DNA of 64,000 nucleotides from assembly GCF_050948175.1 (NCBI RefSeq), contig NW_027490161.1, positions 434,001-498,000 on the forward strand, written 5' to 3'. Within the stretch, counting starts at the first letter, position 1. Every line of letters begins with the position of its first letter. Source of the stretch: Xylocopa sonorina (lineage: Eukaryota > Arthropoda > Insecta > Hymenoptera > Apidae). Below are positions 53,801-64,000 of this stretch, piece by piece. Under the pieces are notes generated by a model, which had not been told where the DNA came from, did not search any database, and saw only the letters and a program-made list of their open reading frames with translations. A program made the translations under genes and the position numbers.

Positions 53801-54560
53801 TCGCATTTACATTCATTTGAAGTGTAGACGAGGAATACATAACATTTCGCAAATCATATTATATCTTACCATGAAACATAGAAATGAGATGCGATATCGC
53901 GTTTTAAGAAGCATTAGAAAGCTATTGCTACGATACGTAGACATCTGCAAACGCTATTTCCTAGCGAGGAAATATCGCACTCACATTCATTTGAAGTGTA
54001 GACGAGGAATACATGACACTTCGCAAATCATATTATATCTTACCATGAAACATAGAAATGAGATGCGATATCGCGTTTTAAGAAGCATTAGAAAGCTATT
54101 GCTACGATACGTAGACATCTGCAAACGCTATTTCCTAGCGAGGAAGTATCGCATTCACATTCATTTGAAGTGTAGACGAGGAACACATGACACTTCGCAA
54201 ATCATATTTTATCTTACCATGAAACATAGAAATGAGATGTGATATCGCGTTTTAAGTATCATAAGAACTCCATTGCTACGATACGTAGACATCTGAAAAC
54301 GCTATTTCCTTGCAAGGAAGTGTCGCATTTACATTCATTTGAAGTGTAGACGAGGAATACATAACACTTCGCAAATCATACTATACCTTACCATGAAACA
54401 TAGAAATGAGATGCGATATCGCGTTTTAAGAATCATAAGAACTCTATTGCTACGATACGTACACATCTGCAAACGCTATTTCCTTCCAAGGAAGTGTCTC
54501 ATTTACATTCATTTGAAGTGTAGACGAGGAATACATAACACTTCGCAAATTATATAATAT
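44880..54560 (+). repeat. HOR family B, four 16-monomer repeats
   Basis: The variant GAGGAACACATGACACTTCG followed by CATATTTTATC occurs near 45,851, 48,635, 51,419 and 54,203 (second motif), spaced exactly 2,784 bp. The monomers are a different set from family A: markers include CAGCGAGGAAATATCGCAC-type changes, CTACGCTACGTAGAC, TTTCTTTGCAAGG and CCTTCCAAGGAAGTGTCTC. Copies share their right halves (GGAAGTGTGGCATTTAC to TTTCCTTCCAAGGAAGTG) but their left halves vary, so whole units are not identical. Confidence 0.9.
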
Positions 54561-57500
54561 CTTACCATGAAACATAGAAATGAGTTTCTATATCGCGTTT
54601 TAAGAAGCTTTAGAAATCTATTGCTACGATACGTAGACATCTGCAAACGCTATTTCCTAGCGTGCAAGCGTCGCATTCACATTCATTTGAAGTGTAGACG
54701 AGGAATACATAACACTTCGCAAATCATATTATACCTTACCATGAAACATCGAAATGAGATGCGATATCGCGGTTTAAGAAGCATTAGAACACTATTGCCA
54801 CGATACCTAGACATCTGCAGACGCTATTCCCTAGCAAGGAAGTGTCGCATTTACATTCATTTGAAGTGTAGACGAGGAATACATGACACTTCGCAAATCA
54901 TATTATATCTTACCATGAAACATAGAAATGAGATGCGATATCGCGTTTTAAGAATCATATGTACTCAATTACTACGATACGTTGACATCTGCAAACGCTA
55001 TTTCCTAGCGAGGAAGTGTCGCATTCACATTCATTTGAAGTGTAGACGAGGAATACATAACACTTCCCAAATCATGTTATATCTTACCATGAAACATAGA
55101 AATGAGATGCGATATCGCGCTTTAAGAAGCATTAGAACACAATTGCTACGATACCTAGACATCTGCAGACGCAATTTCCTAGCAAGGAAGTGTCGCATTT
55201 ACATTCATTTGAGGTGTAGACGAGGAATACATAACACTTCGCAAATCATATTATACCTTACCATGAAACATCGAAATGAGATGCGATATCGCGTTTTAAG
55301 AATCATAAGATCTCTATTGCTACGATACGTAGACATCTGCAAACGCTATTTCCTTGCAAGGAAGTGTCGCATTTACATTCATTTGAATCGTAGACGAGGA
55401 ATGCATAACACTTCGCAATGAATATAATATCTTATCATGAAACATAGATATGAGATGCAATATCTCGTTTTAAGAAGCATTTGAACTCTATTGCTTCGAT
55501 ACGTAGACATCTGCAAGCGCTATTTCCTTGCAAGGAAGTGTCGCATTTACATTCATTAGAAGTGTAGACGAGGAATACATAACACTTCGCAAATCATATT
55601 ATATCTTACCATGAAACATAGAAATGAGATGCGATATCGCGTTTTAAGAAGCATTAGAACCCTATTGCTACGATACCTAGACATCTGCAGACGCTATTTC
55701 CTAGCAAGGAAGTGTGGCATTTACATTCATTTGAAGTGTAGACGAGGAATACATGACACTTCGCAAATCATATTATATCTTACAATGAAACATAGAAATG
55801 AGATGCGATATCGCGTTTTAAGAAGCATTAGAAATCTATTGCTACGCTACGTAGACATCTGCAAACGCTATTTCTTTGCAAGGAAGTGTCGCATTTACAT
55901 TCATTTGAAGTGTAGACGAGGAATACATAACATTTCGCAAATCATATTATATCTTACCATGAAACATAGAAATGAGATGCGATATCGCGTTTTAAGAATC
56001 ATAAGATCTCTATTGCTACGATACGTAGACATCTGCAAACGCTATTTCCTTGCAAGGAAGTGTCGCATTTACATTCATTTGAATCGTAGACGAGGAATGC
56101 ATAACACTTCGCAATGAATATAATATCTTATCATGAAACATAGATATGAGATGCAATATCTCGTTTTAAGAAGCATTTGAACTCTATTGCTTCGATACGT
56201 AGACATCTGCAAGCGCTATTTCCTTGCAAGGAAGTGTCGCATTTACATTCATTAAAAGTGTAGACGAGGAATACATAACACTTCGCAAATCATATTATAT
56301 CTTACCATGAAACATAGAAATGAGATGCGATATCGCGTTTTAAGAAGCATTAGAACCCTATTGCTACGATAGGTAGATATTTGCAAACTCTATTTCCTTG
56401 CAAGGAAGTGTGGCATTTACATTCATTTGAATCGTAGATGAGGAATGCATAACACTTCGCAATGAATATTATATCTTATCATGAAACATATATATGAGAT
56501 GCAATATCTCGTTTTAAGAAGCATTTGAACTCTATTGCTTCGATACGTAGACATCTGCAAACGATATTTCCTTGCAAGGAAGTGTCACATTTACATTCAT
56601 TTGAAGTGTAGACGAGGAATACATAACACTTCGCAAATCATATTACATCTTACCATGAAACATAGAAATGGGATGCGATATCGCGCTTTAAGAAGCATTA
56701 GAACACTATTGCTACGATACCTAGACATCTGCAGACGCAATTTCCTAGCAAGGAAGTGTCGCATTTACATTCATTTGAAGTGTAGAAGAGGAATACATGA
56801 CACTTCGCAAATCATATTATATCTTACCATGAAACATAGAAATGAGATGCGACATCGCGTTTTAGGAAGCATTAGAAATCTATTGCTACGATACGTAGAT
56901 ATCTGCAGACGCTATTTCCTAGCAAGGAAGTGTCGCATTTACATTCATTTGAAGTGTAGACGAGGAATACATGACACTTCGCAAATCATATTATATCTTA
57001 CCATGAAACATAGAAATGAGATGCGATTTCGCGTTTTAAGAAGCATTAGAAATCTATTGCTACGATACGTAGACATCTGCTAACGCTATTTCCTAGCGAG
57101 GTAGTATCGCATTCACATTCATTTGAAGTGTAGACGAGGAATACATAACACTTCGCAAATCATGTTATATCTTACCATGAAACACAGAAATGAGATGCGA
57201 TATCGCGTTTTAAGAATCATATGAACTCTATTGCTACGATACGTAGACATCTGCAAACGCTATTTCCTTGCAAGGAAGTGTCGCATTTACCTTCATTTGA
57301 ATCGTAGACGAGGAATGCATAACACTTCGCAAATCATATTATACCTTACCATGAAACATCGAAATGAGATGCGATATCGCGGTTTAAGAAGCATTAGAAC
57401 ACTATTGCTACGATACCTAGACATCTGCAGACGCTATTCCCTAGCAAGGAAGTGTCGCATTTACATTCATTTGAAGTGTAGACGAGGAATACATGACACT

Positions 57501-60500
57501 TCGCAAATCATATTATATCTTACCATGAAACATAGAAATGAGATGCGATATCGCGTTTTAAGAATCATATGTACTCAATTACTACGATACGTTGACATCT
57601 GCAAACGCTATTTCCTAGCGAGGAAGTGTCGCATTCACATTCATTTGAAGTGTAGACGAGGAATACATAACACTTCCCAAATCATGTTATATCTTACCAT
57701 GAAACATAGAAATGAGATGCGATATCGCGCTTTAAGAAGCATTAGAACACTATTGCTACGATACCTAGACATCTGCAGACGCAATTTCCTAGCAAGGAAG
57801 TGTCGCATTTACATTCATTTGAGGTGTAGACGAGGAATACATAACACTTCGCAAATCATATTATACCTTACCATGAAACATCGAAATGAGATGCGATATC
57901 GCGTTTTAAGAATCATAAGATCTCTATTGCTACGATACGTAGACATCTGCAAACGCTATTTCCTTGCAAGGAAGTGTCGCATTTACATTCATTTGAATCG
58001 TAGACGAGGAATGCATAACACTTCGCAATGAATATAATATCTTATCATGAAACATAGATATGAGATGCAATATCTCGTTTTAAGAAGCATTTGAACTCTA
58101 TTGCTTCGATACGTAGACATCTGCAAGCGCTATTTCCTTGCAAGGAAGTGTCGCATTTACATTCATTAGAAGTGTAGACGAGGAATACATAACACTTCGC
58201 AAATCATATTATATCTTACCATGAAACATAGAAATGAGATGCGATATCGCGTTTTAAGAAGCATTAGAACCCTATTGCTACGATACCTAGACATCTGCAG
58301 ACGCTATTTCCTAGCAAGGAAGTGTGGCATTTACATTCATTTGAAGTGTAGACGAGGAATACATGACACTTCGCAAATCATATTATATCTTACAATGAAA
58401 CATAGAAATGAGATGCGATATCGCGTTTTAAGAAGCATTAGAAATCTATTGCTACGCTACGTAGACATCTGCAAACGCTATTTCTTTGCAAGGAAGTGTC
58501 GCATTAACATTCATTTGAAGTGTAGACGAGGAATACATAACATTTCGCAAATCATATTATATCTTACCATGAAACATAGAAATGAGATGCGATATCGCGT
58601 TTTAAGAATCATAAGATCTCTATTGCTACGATACGTAGACATCTGCAAACGCTATTTCCTTGCAAGGAAGTGTCGCATTTACATTCATTTGAATCGTAGA
58701 CGAGGAATGCATAACACTTCGCAATGAATATAATATCTTATCATGAAACATAGATATGAGATGCAATATCTCGTTTTAAGAAGCATTTGAACTCTATTGC
58801 TTCGATACGTAGACATCTGCAAACGATATTTCCTTGCAAGGAAGTGTCACATTTACATTCATTTGAAGTGTAGACGAGGAATACATAACACTTCGCAAAT
58901 CATATTACATCTTACCATGAAACATAGAAATGGGATGCGATATCGCGCTTTAAGAAGCATTAGAACACTATTGCTACGATACCTAGACATCTGCAGACGC
59001 AATTTCCTAGCAAGGAAGTGTCGCATTTACATTCATTTGAAGTGTAGACGAGGAATACATGACACTTCGCAAATCATATTATATCTTACCATGAAACATA
59101 GAAATGAGATGCGACATCGCGTTTTAGGAAGCATTAGAAATCTATTGCTACGATACGTAGATATCTGCAGACGCTATTTCCTAGCAAGGAAGTGTCGCAA
59201 TTACATTCATTTGAAGTGTAGACGAGGAATACATGACACTTCGCAAATCATATTATATCTTACCATGAAACATAGAAATGAGATGCGATTTCGCGTTTTA
59301 AGAAGCATTAGAAATCTATTGCTACGATACGTAGACATCTGCTAACGCTATTTCCTAGCGAGGTAGTATCGCATTCACATTCATTTGAAGTGTAGACGAG
59401 GAATACATAACACTTCGCAAATCATGTTATATCTTACCATGAAACACAGAAATGAGATGCGATATCGCGTTTTAAGAATCATATGAACTCTATTGCTACG
59501 ATACGTAGACATCTGCAAACGCTATTTCCTTGCAAGGAAGTGTCGCATTTACCTTCATTTGAATCGTAGACGAGGAATGCATAACACTTCGCAAATCATA
59601 TTATACCTTACCATGAAACATCGAAATGAGATGCGATATCGCGGTTTAAGAAGCATTAGAACACTATTGCTACGATACCTAGACATCTGCAGACGCTATT
59701 CCCTAGCAAGGAAGTGTCGCATTTACATTCATTTGAAGTGTAGACGAGGAATACATGACACTTCGCAAATCATATTATATCTTACCATGAAACATAGAAA
59801 TGAGATGCGATATCGCGTTTTAAGAATCATATGTACTCAATTACTACGATACGTTGACATCTGCAAACGCTATTTCCTAGCGAGGAAGTGTCGCATTTAC
59901 ATTCATTTGAAGTGTAGACGAGGAATACATAACACTTCCCAAATCATGTTATATCTTACCATGAAACATAGAAATGAGATGCGATATCGCGCTTTAAGAA
60001 GCATTAGAACACTATTGCTACGATACCTAGACATCTGCAGACGCAATTTCCTAGCAAGGAAGTGTCGCATTTACATTCATTTGAGGTGTAGACGAGGAAT
60101 ACATAACACTTCGCAAATCATATTATACCTTACCATGAAACATCGAAATGAGATGCGATATCGCGTTTTAAGAATCATAAGATCTCTATTGCTACGATAC
60201 GTAGACATCTGCAAACGCTATTTCCTTGCAAGGAAGTGTCGCATTTACATTCATTTGAATCGTAGACGAGGAATGCATAACACTTCGCAATGAATATAAT
60301 ATCTTATCATGAAACATAGATATGAGATGCAATATCTCGTTTTAAGAAGCATTTGAACTCTATTGCTTCGATACGTAGACATCTGCAAGCGCTATTTCCT
60401 TGCAAGGAAGTGTCGCATTTACATTCATTAGAAGTGTAGACGAGGAATACATAACACTTCGCAAATCATATTATATCTTACCATGAAACATAGAAATGAG

Positions 60501-62210
60501 ATGCGATATCGCGTTTTAAGAAGCATTAGAACCCTATTGCTACGATACCTAGACATCTGCAGACGCTATTTCCTAGCAAGGAAGTGTGGCATTTACATTC
60601 ATTTGAAGTGTAGACGAGGAATACATGACACTTCGCAAATCATATTATATCTTACAATGAAACATAGAAATGAGATGCGATATCGCGTTTTAAGAAGCAT
60701 TAGAAATCTATTGCTACGCTACGTAGACATCTGCAAACGCTATTTCTTTGCAAGGAAGTGTCGCATTAACATTCATTTGAAGTGTAGACGAGGAATACAT
60801 AACATTTCGCAAATCATATTATATCTTACCATGAAACATAGAAATGAGATGCGATATCGCGTTTTAAGAATCATAAGATCTCTATTGCTACGATACGTAG
60901 ACATCTGCAAACGCTATTTCCTTGCAAGGAAGTGTCGCATTTACATTCATTTGAATCGTAGACGAGGAATGCATAACACTTCGCAATGAATATAATATCT
61001 TATCATGAAACATAGATATGAGATGCAATATCTCGTTTTAAGAAGCATTTGAACTCTATTGCTTCGATACGTAGACATCTGCAAGCGCTATTTCCTTGCA
61101 AGGAAGTGTCGCATTTACATTCATTAAAAGTGTAGACGAGGAATACATAACACTTCGCAAATCATATTATATCTTACCATGAAACATAGAAATGAGATGC
61201 GATATCGCGTTTTAAGAAGCATTAGAACCCTATTGCTACGATAGGTAGATATTTGCAAACTCTATTTCCTTGCAAGGAAGTGTGGCATTTACATTCATTT
61301 GAATCGTAGATGAGGAATGCATAACACTTCGCAATGAATATTATATCTTATCATGAAACATATATATGAGATGCAATATCTCGTTTTAAGAAGCATTTGA
61401 ACTCTATTGCTTCGATACGTAGACATCTGCAAACGATATTTCCTTGCAAGGAAGTGTCACATTTACATTCATTTGAAGTGTAGACGAGGAATACATAACA
61501 CTTCGCAAATCATATTACATCTTACCATGAAACATAGAAATGGGATGCGATATCGCGCTTTAAGAAGCATTAGAACACTATTGCTACGATACCTAGACAT
61601 CTGCAGACGCAATTTCCTAGCAAGGAAGTGTCGCATTTACATTCATTTGAAGTGTAGACGAGGAATACATGACACTTCGCAAATCATATTATATCTTACC
61701 ATGAAACATAGAAATGAGATGCGACATCGCGTTTTAGGAAGCATTAGAAATCTATTGCTACGATACGTAGATATCTGCAGACGCTATTTCCTAGCAAGGA
61801 AGTGTCGCATTTACATTCATTTGAAGTGTAGACGAGGAATACATGACACTTCGCAAATCATATTATATCTTACCATGAAACATAGAAATGAGATGCGATT
61901 TCGCGTTTTAAGAAGCATTAGAAATCTATTGCTACGATACGTAGACATCTGCTAACGCTATTTCCTAGCGAGGTAGTATCGCATTCACATTCATTTGAAG
62001 TGTAGACGAGGAATACATAACACTTCGCAAATCATGTTATATCTTACCATGAAACACAGAAATGAGATGCGATATCGCGTTTTAAGAATCATATGAACTC
62101 TATTGCTACGATACGTAGACATCTGCAAACGCTATTTCCTTGCAAGGAAGTGTCGCATTTACCTTCATTTGAATCGTAGACGAGGAATGCACAACACTTC
62201 GCAATGAATA
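54561..62210 (+). repeat. HOR family C, 15- and 13-monomer repeats
   Basis: The variant GCAATGAATATAATATC near 55,417 recurs at 58,027 and 60,289, steps of 2,610 (15 monomers) and 2,262 bp (13 monomers). A second marker, ATATCGCGCTTTAAGAAGC in the run at 56,535, recurs at 58,797 and 61,407, again 2,262 and 2,610. GGTAGATATTTGCAAACTC occurs at 56,372 and 61,244 (4,872 bp = 28 monomers). The unit therefore exists in longer and shorter alternating forms, differing by an inserted or deleted monomer pair. Confidence 0.88.
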
Positions 62211-63327
62211 TTATATCTTACCATGAAACATCGAAATGAGATGCGATATCGCGTTTTAAGAAGCATTAGAACACTATTGCTACGATACCTAGACATCTGC
62301 AGACGCTATTTCCTAGCAAGGAAGTGTCGCATTTACATTCATTTGAAGTGTGGACGAGGAATACATGACACTTCGCAAATCATATTATATCTTACCATGA
62401 AACATAGAAATGAGATGCGATATCGCGTTTTAAGAAGCATTAGAAATCTATTGCTACGATACGTAGACATCTACAAACGCTATTTTCTTGCAAGGAAGTG
62501 TCGCATTTACATTCATTTGAAGTGTAGACGAGGAATACATGACACTTCGCAAATCATATTATATCTTACCATGAAACATAGAAATGAGATGCGATATCGC
62601 GTTTTAAGAAGCATTAGAAATCTATTGCTACGATACGTGGACATCTGCAAACGCTATTTCCTTGCAAGGAAGTGTCGCATTTACATTCATTTGAAGTGTA
62701 GACGAGGAATACATAACAGTTCGCAAATCATATTATATCTTACCATGAAACAAAGAAATGAGATGCGATATCGCGTTTTAAGAAGCATTAGAACTCTATT
62801 GCTACGATACCTAGACATCTGCAGACGCTATTTCCTAGCAAGGAAGTGCCGCATTTACATTCATTTGAAGTGTAGACGAGGAATACATGACACTTCGCAA
62901 ATCATATTATATCTTACCATGAAACGTAGAAATGAGATGCGATATCGCGTTTCAAGAAGCATTAGAAATCTATTGCTACGATACGTTGACATCTGCAAAC
63001 GCTATTTCCTTGCAAGGAAGTGTCGCATTTACATTCATTTGAAGTGTAGACGAGGAATAAATGATACTTCGCAAATCATGTTATATCTTACCATGAAACA
63101 TAGAAATGAGATGCGATATCGCGTTTTAAGAAGCATTAGAAAGCTATTGCTACGATACGTAGATATCTGCAAACGCTATTTCCTAGCGAGGAAGTATCGC
63201 ATTCACATTCATTTGAAGTGTAGACGAGGAATACATAACACTTCGCAAATGATATTATATCTTACCATGAAACTTAGAAATGAAATGCGATATCGCGTTT
63301 TAAGAAGCATTAGAACACTATTGCTAC
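62211..63327 (+). repeat. Chimeric right end of array R
   Basis: The first part copies 47,420-47,970, displaced 14,790 bp (85 monomers), including GCACAACACTTCGC and the GTGTGGACGAGG variant. The second part copies the 41,050-41,520 region, displaced 21,576 bp (124 monomers), including AGGAATAAATGATACTTCGC. The array then stops abruptly at 63,327 in the middle of a monomer (TTGCTAC), without decayed edge monomers. Confidence 0.85.
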
Positions 63328-63328
63328 T

Positions 63329-63619
63329 GTAACGTCAGGCGTACCGCCTGCCACCCTCCGGCGTCCAACTCATCATCCCCAGCATCCGTATCCGGAGCCC
63401 CTGCACACGGGCCACCCTCCGACTCGCCGTCCTTACAGAAGGAGACAAAGGTACGAGAGGGAAGAAGGATGCAGCATGCCGCGCCCACGCGCGATCTCCA
63501 CACACGAGGGGGAGGACTTCACCCCGTATTACGAGGGCGAGGAGCTCTCCGACACGTACTGGGTCGAATCCCCAGCGATCACGAAGCCCTATACGTACTT
63601 CTCGTACATGTGGGACTAG
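63329..63619 (+). CDS. C-terminal end of a retrotransposon open reading frame (partial)
   Basis: This frame runs open from the satellite junction to TAG at 63,617-63,619. It encodes a proline/arginine/histidine-rich stretch, then an acidic, tyrosine-rich tail (GEDFTPYYEGEELSDTYWV, then SYMWD at the end). Third codon positions in the tail are strongly G/C (for example GAG, GAC, TTC, ACC, TAC, CTC), unlike the surrounding DNA, which supports real coding. A methionine codon at 63,476 lies inside the frame, but the true start is upstream and lost. No catalytic motif is included, so I cannot say whether it is the tail of an integrase-containing polyprotein or of a third ORF. Confidence 0.55.
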   Translation, partial: VTSGVPPATLRRPTHHPQHPYPEPLHTGHPPTRRPYRRRQRYEREEGCSMPRPRAISTHEGEDFTPYYEGEELSDTYWVESPAITKPYTYFSYMWD

Positions 63620-63780
63620 AATAAGCACACTACTCATATATGTACATACACACCAACACACACCTAGATTTAAGTAAATATATGTATATATTTTATTCAT
63701 GCACGGCTATGTTCCGTGCACTCGCGCGCACACTCGACGCTCGCGGCTCACGCTTAACGCGGGCCGCGCCCCACTCCGAA

Positions 63781-63845
63781 CGGCCGCCCCACCACGAGGG
63801 CCGAGCGGCCGCCCTACTCCGACCGTCCGCCCCACCGCGAGGGCC
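63781..63845 (+). repeat. GC-rich short direct repeat in the retroelement 3' region
   Basis: CGGCCGCCCCACCACGAGGG at 63,781 recurs as CGTCCGCCCCACCGCGAGGG at 63,824, 43 bases apart with two mismatches. It lies in a GC-rich tract that opens several spurious frames on both strands. It is probably an untranslated minisatellite of the retroelement. Confidence 0.6.
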
Positions 63846-63983
63846 CAGCGACTCGCGCGCCGCGCGACCCGAGGAGGTTGTGACAGGCACCCTTACCAGG
63901 AATCATCAGTCCACTTTTGAACACGACACCCAACATCCGGACTTCCAAGATGCAGTCCATATCTACAGATAACCACCTAGTAT

Positions 63984-63994
63984 AAGCGGGGGAA
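63984..63994 (+). promoter_or_regulatory. Polypurine tract next to the 3' LTR
   Basis: AAGCGGGGGAA, purine-rich apart from a single C, immediately precedes TGTGAC. In LTR retrotransposons this tract primes plus-strand DNA synthesis and directly abuts the 3' LTR, so its position supports an LTR start at 63,995. Confidence 0.65.
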
Positions 63995-64000
63995 TGTGAC

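Larger units (their letters stand above)
24225..63327 (+). repeat. Array R: 174-bp satellite, plus orientation, with HORs
   Basis: About 225 head-to-tail 174-bp monomers in the reverse orientation to array L. Each monomer on the plus strand runs ATGAAACATAGAAATGAGAT, GCGATATCGCG, TTTTAAGAAGCATTAGAA, TTGCTACGATACGTAGAC, ATCTGCAAACGCTATTTCCT, TGCAAGGAAGTGTCGC, ATTTACATTCATTTGAAG, TGTAGACGAGGAATACAT. A phase break lies between 28,760 and 30,381; after that the spacing is exactly 174n across the rest (30,381 to 62,223 = 183 x 174). The single open frame reaches 787 codons (38,679-41,042) and 819 codons (51,783-54,242). Substitutions fall on all codon positions and stop codons recur (TTTGAACTC, CATTAAAAG), so I do not annotate a gene. 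Confidence 0.97.
63328..64000 (+). mobile_element. 3' end of an LTR retrotransposon abutting array R
   Basis: Composition changes at once from AT-rich satellite to GC-rich coding-like DNA. In order there is an open frame ending in TAG at 63,619, an AT-rich microsatellite-like stretch, a very GC-rich stretch (63,700-63,890), a polypurine tract (63,984-63,994) and TGTGAC at 63,995, the expected first bases of a 3' LTR. The solo LTR at 18,469 and the truncated LTR at 23,479 start with the same six bases. The 5' part is missing at the satellite junction. Superfamily is not determinable here; Gypsy-like is the simplest reading. Confidence 0.65.

Noticed and set aside
24225..63327. A giant repeat-protein gene of 58-residue repeats
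   Set aside because: The frame is open only because the monomer length is 58 codons. Changes affect all codon positions, stops interrupt it repeatedly, and equivalent but more broken frames exist on the minus strand in array L.
24225..63327. CENP-B box in the monomer
   Set aside because: The TTCG in CTTCGCAAATCATATT is not followed by the A..CGGG part of the vertebrate CENP-B box, so the motif is absent.
63640..63972. Open frames of 65-110 codons on both strands after 63,640
   Set aside because: They arise from the GC-rich minisatellite-like tract downstream of the real stop codon and carry no recognisable motif.
1..64000. Telomeric TTAGG repeats, rDNA or tRNA genes
   Set aside because: None were seen on either strand.

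Overview
This window is eukaryotic, repeat-dominated DNA. The AT-rich background, short spliced exons, insect-style LTRs and a satellite in higher-order repeats (HORs) fit an insect, perhaps a hymenopteran; that assignment is an inference. No intact protein-coding gene is visible. About 57 of the 64 kb is one satellite family with a 174-bp monomer, arranged as two arrays in opposite orientation around a roughly 6.6-kb spacer. The likely setting is centromeric or pericentromeric heterochromatin.

Layout. Positions 1-17,580 hold array L (about 101 monomers, minus orientation), homogeneous at the outer end, more diverged from about 11,345, and decayed from 16,921. Positions 17,581-24,224 are the spacer: a GC-rich hairpin at the junction, a complete solo LTR with a 4-bp target duplication (18,469-19,806), a weak terminal-inverted-repeat element (19,874-20,800), a two-exon minus-strand gene fragment resembling the middle of RNF212/Zip3-type meiotic proteins (21,248-21,894), a possible transposon remnant, a decayed minus-orientation monomer, and a truncated second LTR (23,479-24,224). 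Positions 24,225-63,327 hold array R (about 225 monomers, plus orientation). Positions 63,328-64,000 are the 3' end of a GC-rich LTR retrotransposon, with a polypurine tract and the first bases of its 3' LTR at the window edge.

The two arrays diverge outward and mirror each other: decayed older-type monomers face the spacer and homogenised younger-type monomers lie outside. Array R carries recent HORs. Family A (16-mer, 2,784 bp, with an 11-mer deletion derivative) has captured older edge-type monomers. Family B is also a 16-mer. Family C recurs at 15- and 13-monomer steps. From 30,381 to 62,223 the 174-bp register is kept with no net indel over 183 monomers, so one reading frame stays open for up to 819 codons. 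I read that frame as a by-product of the 58-codon monomer length and not as a gene.
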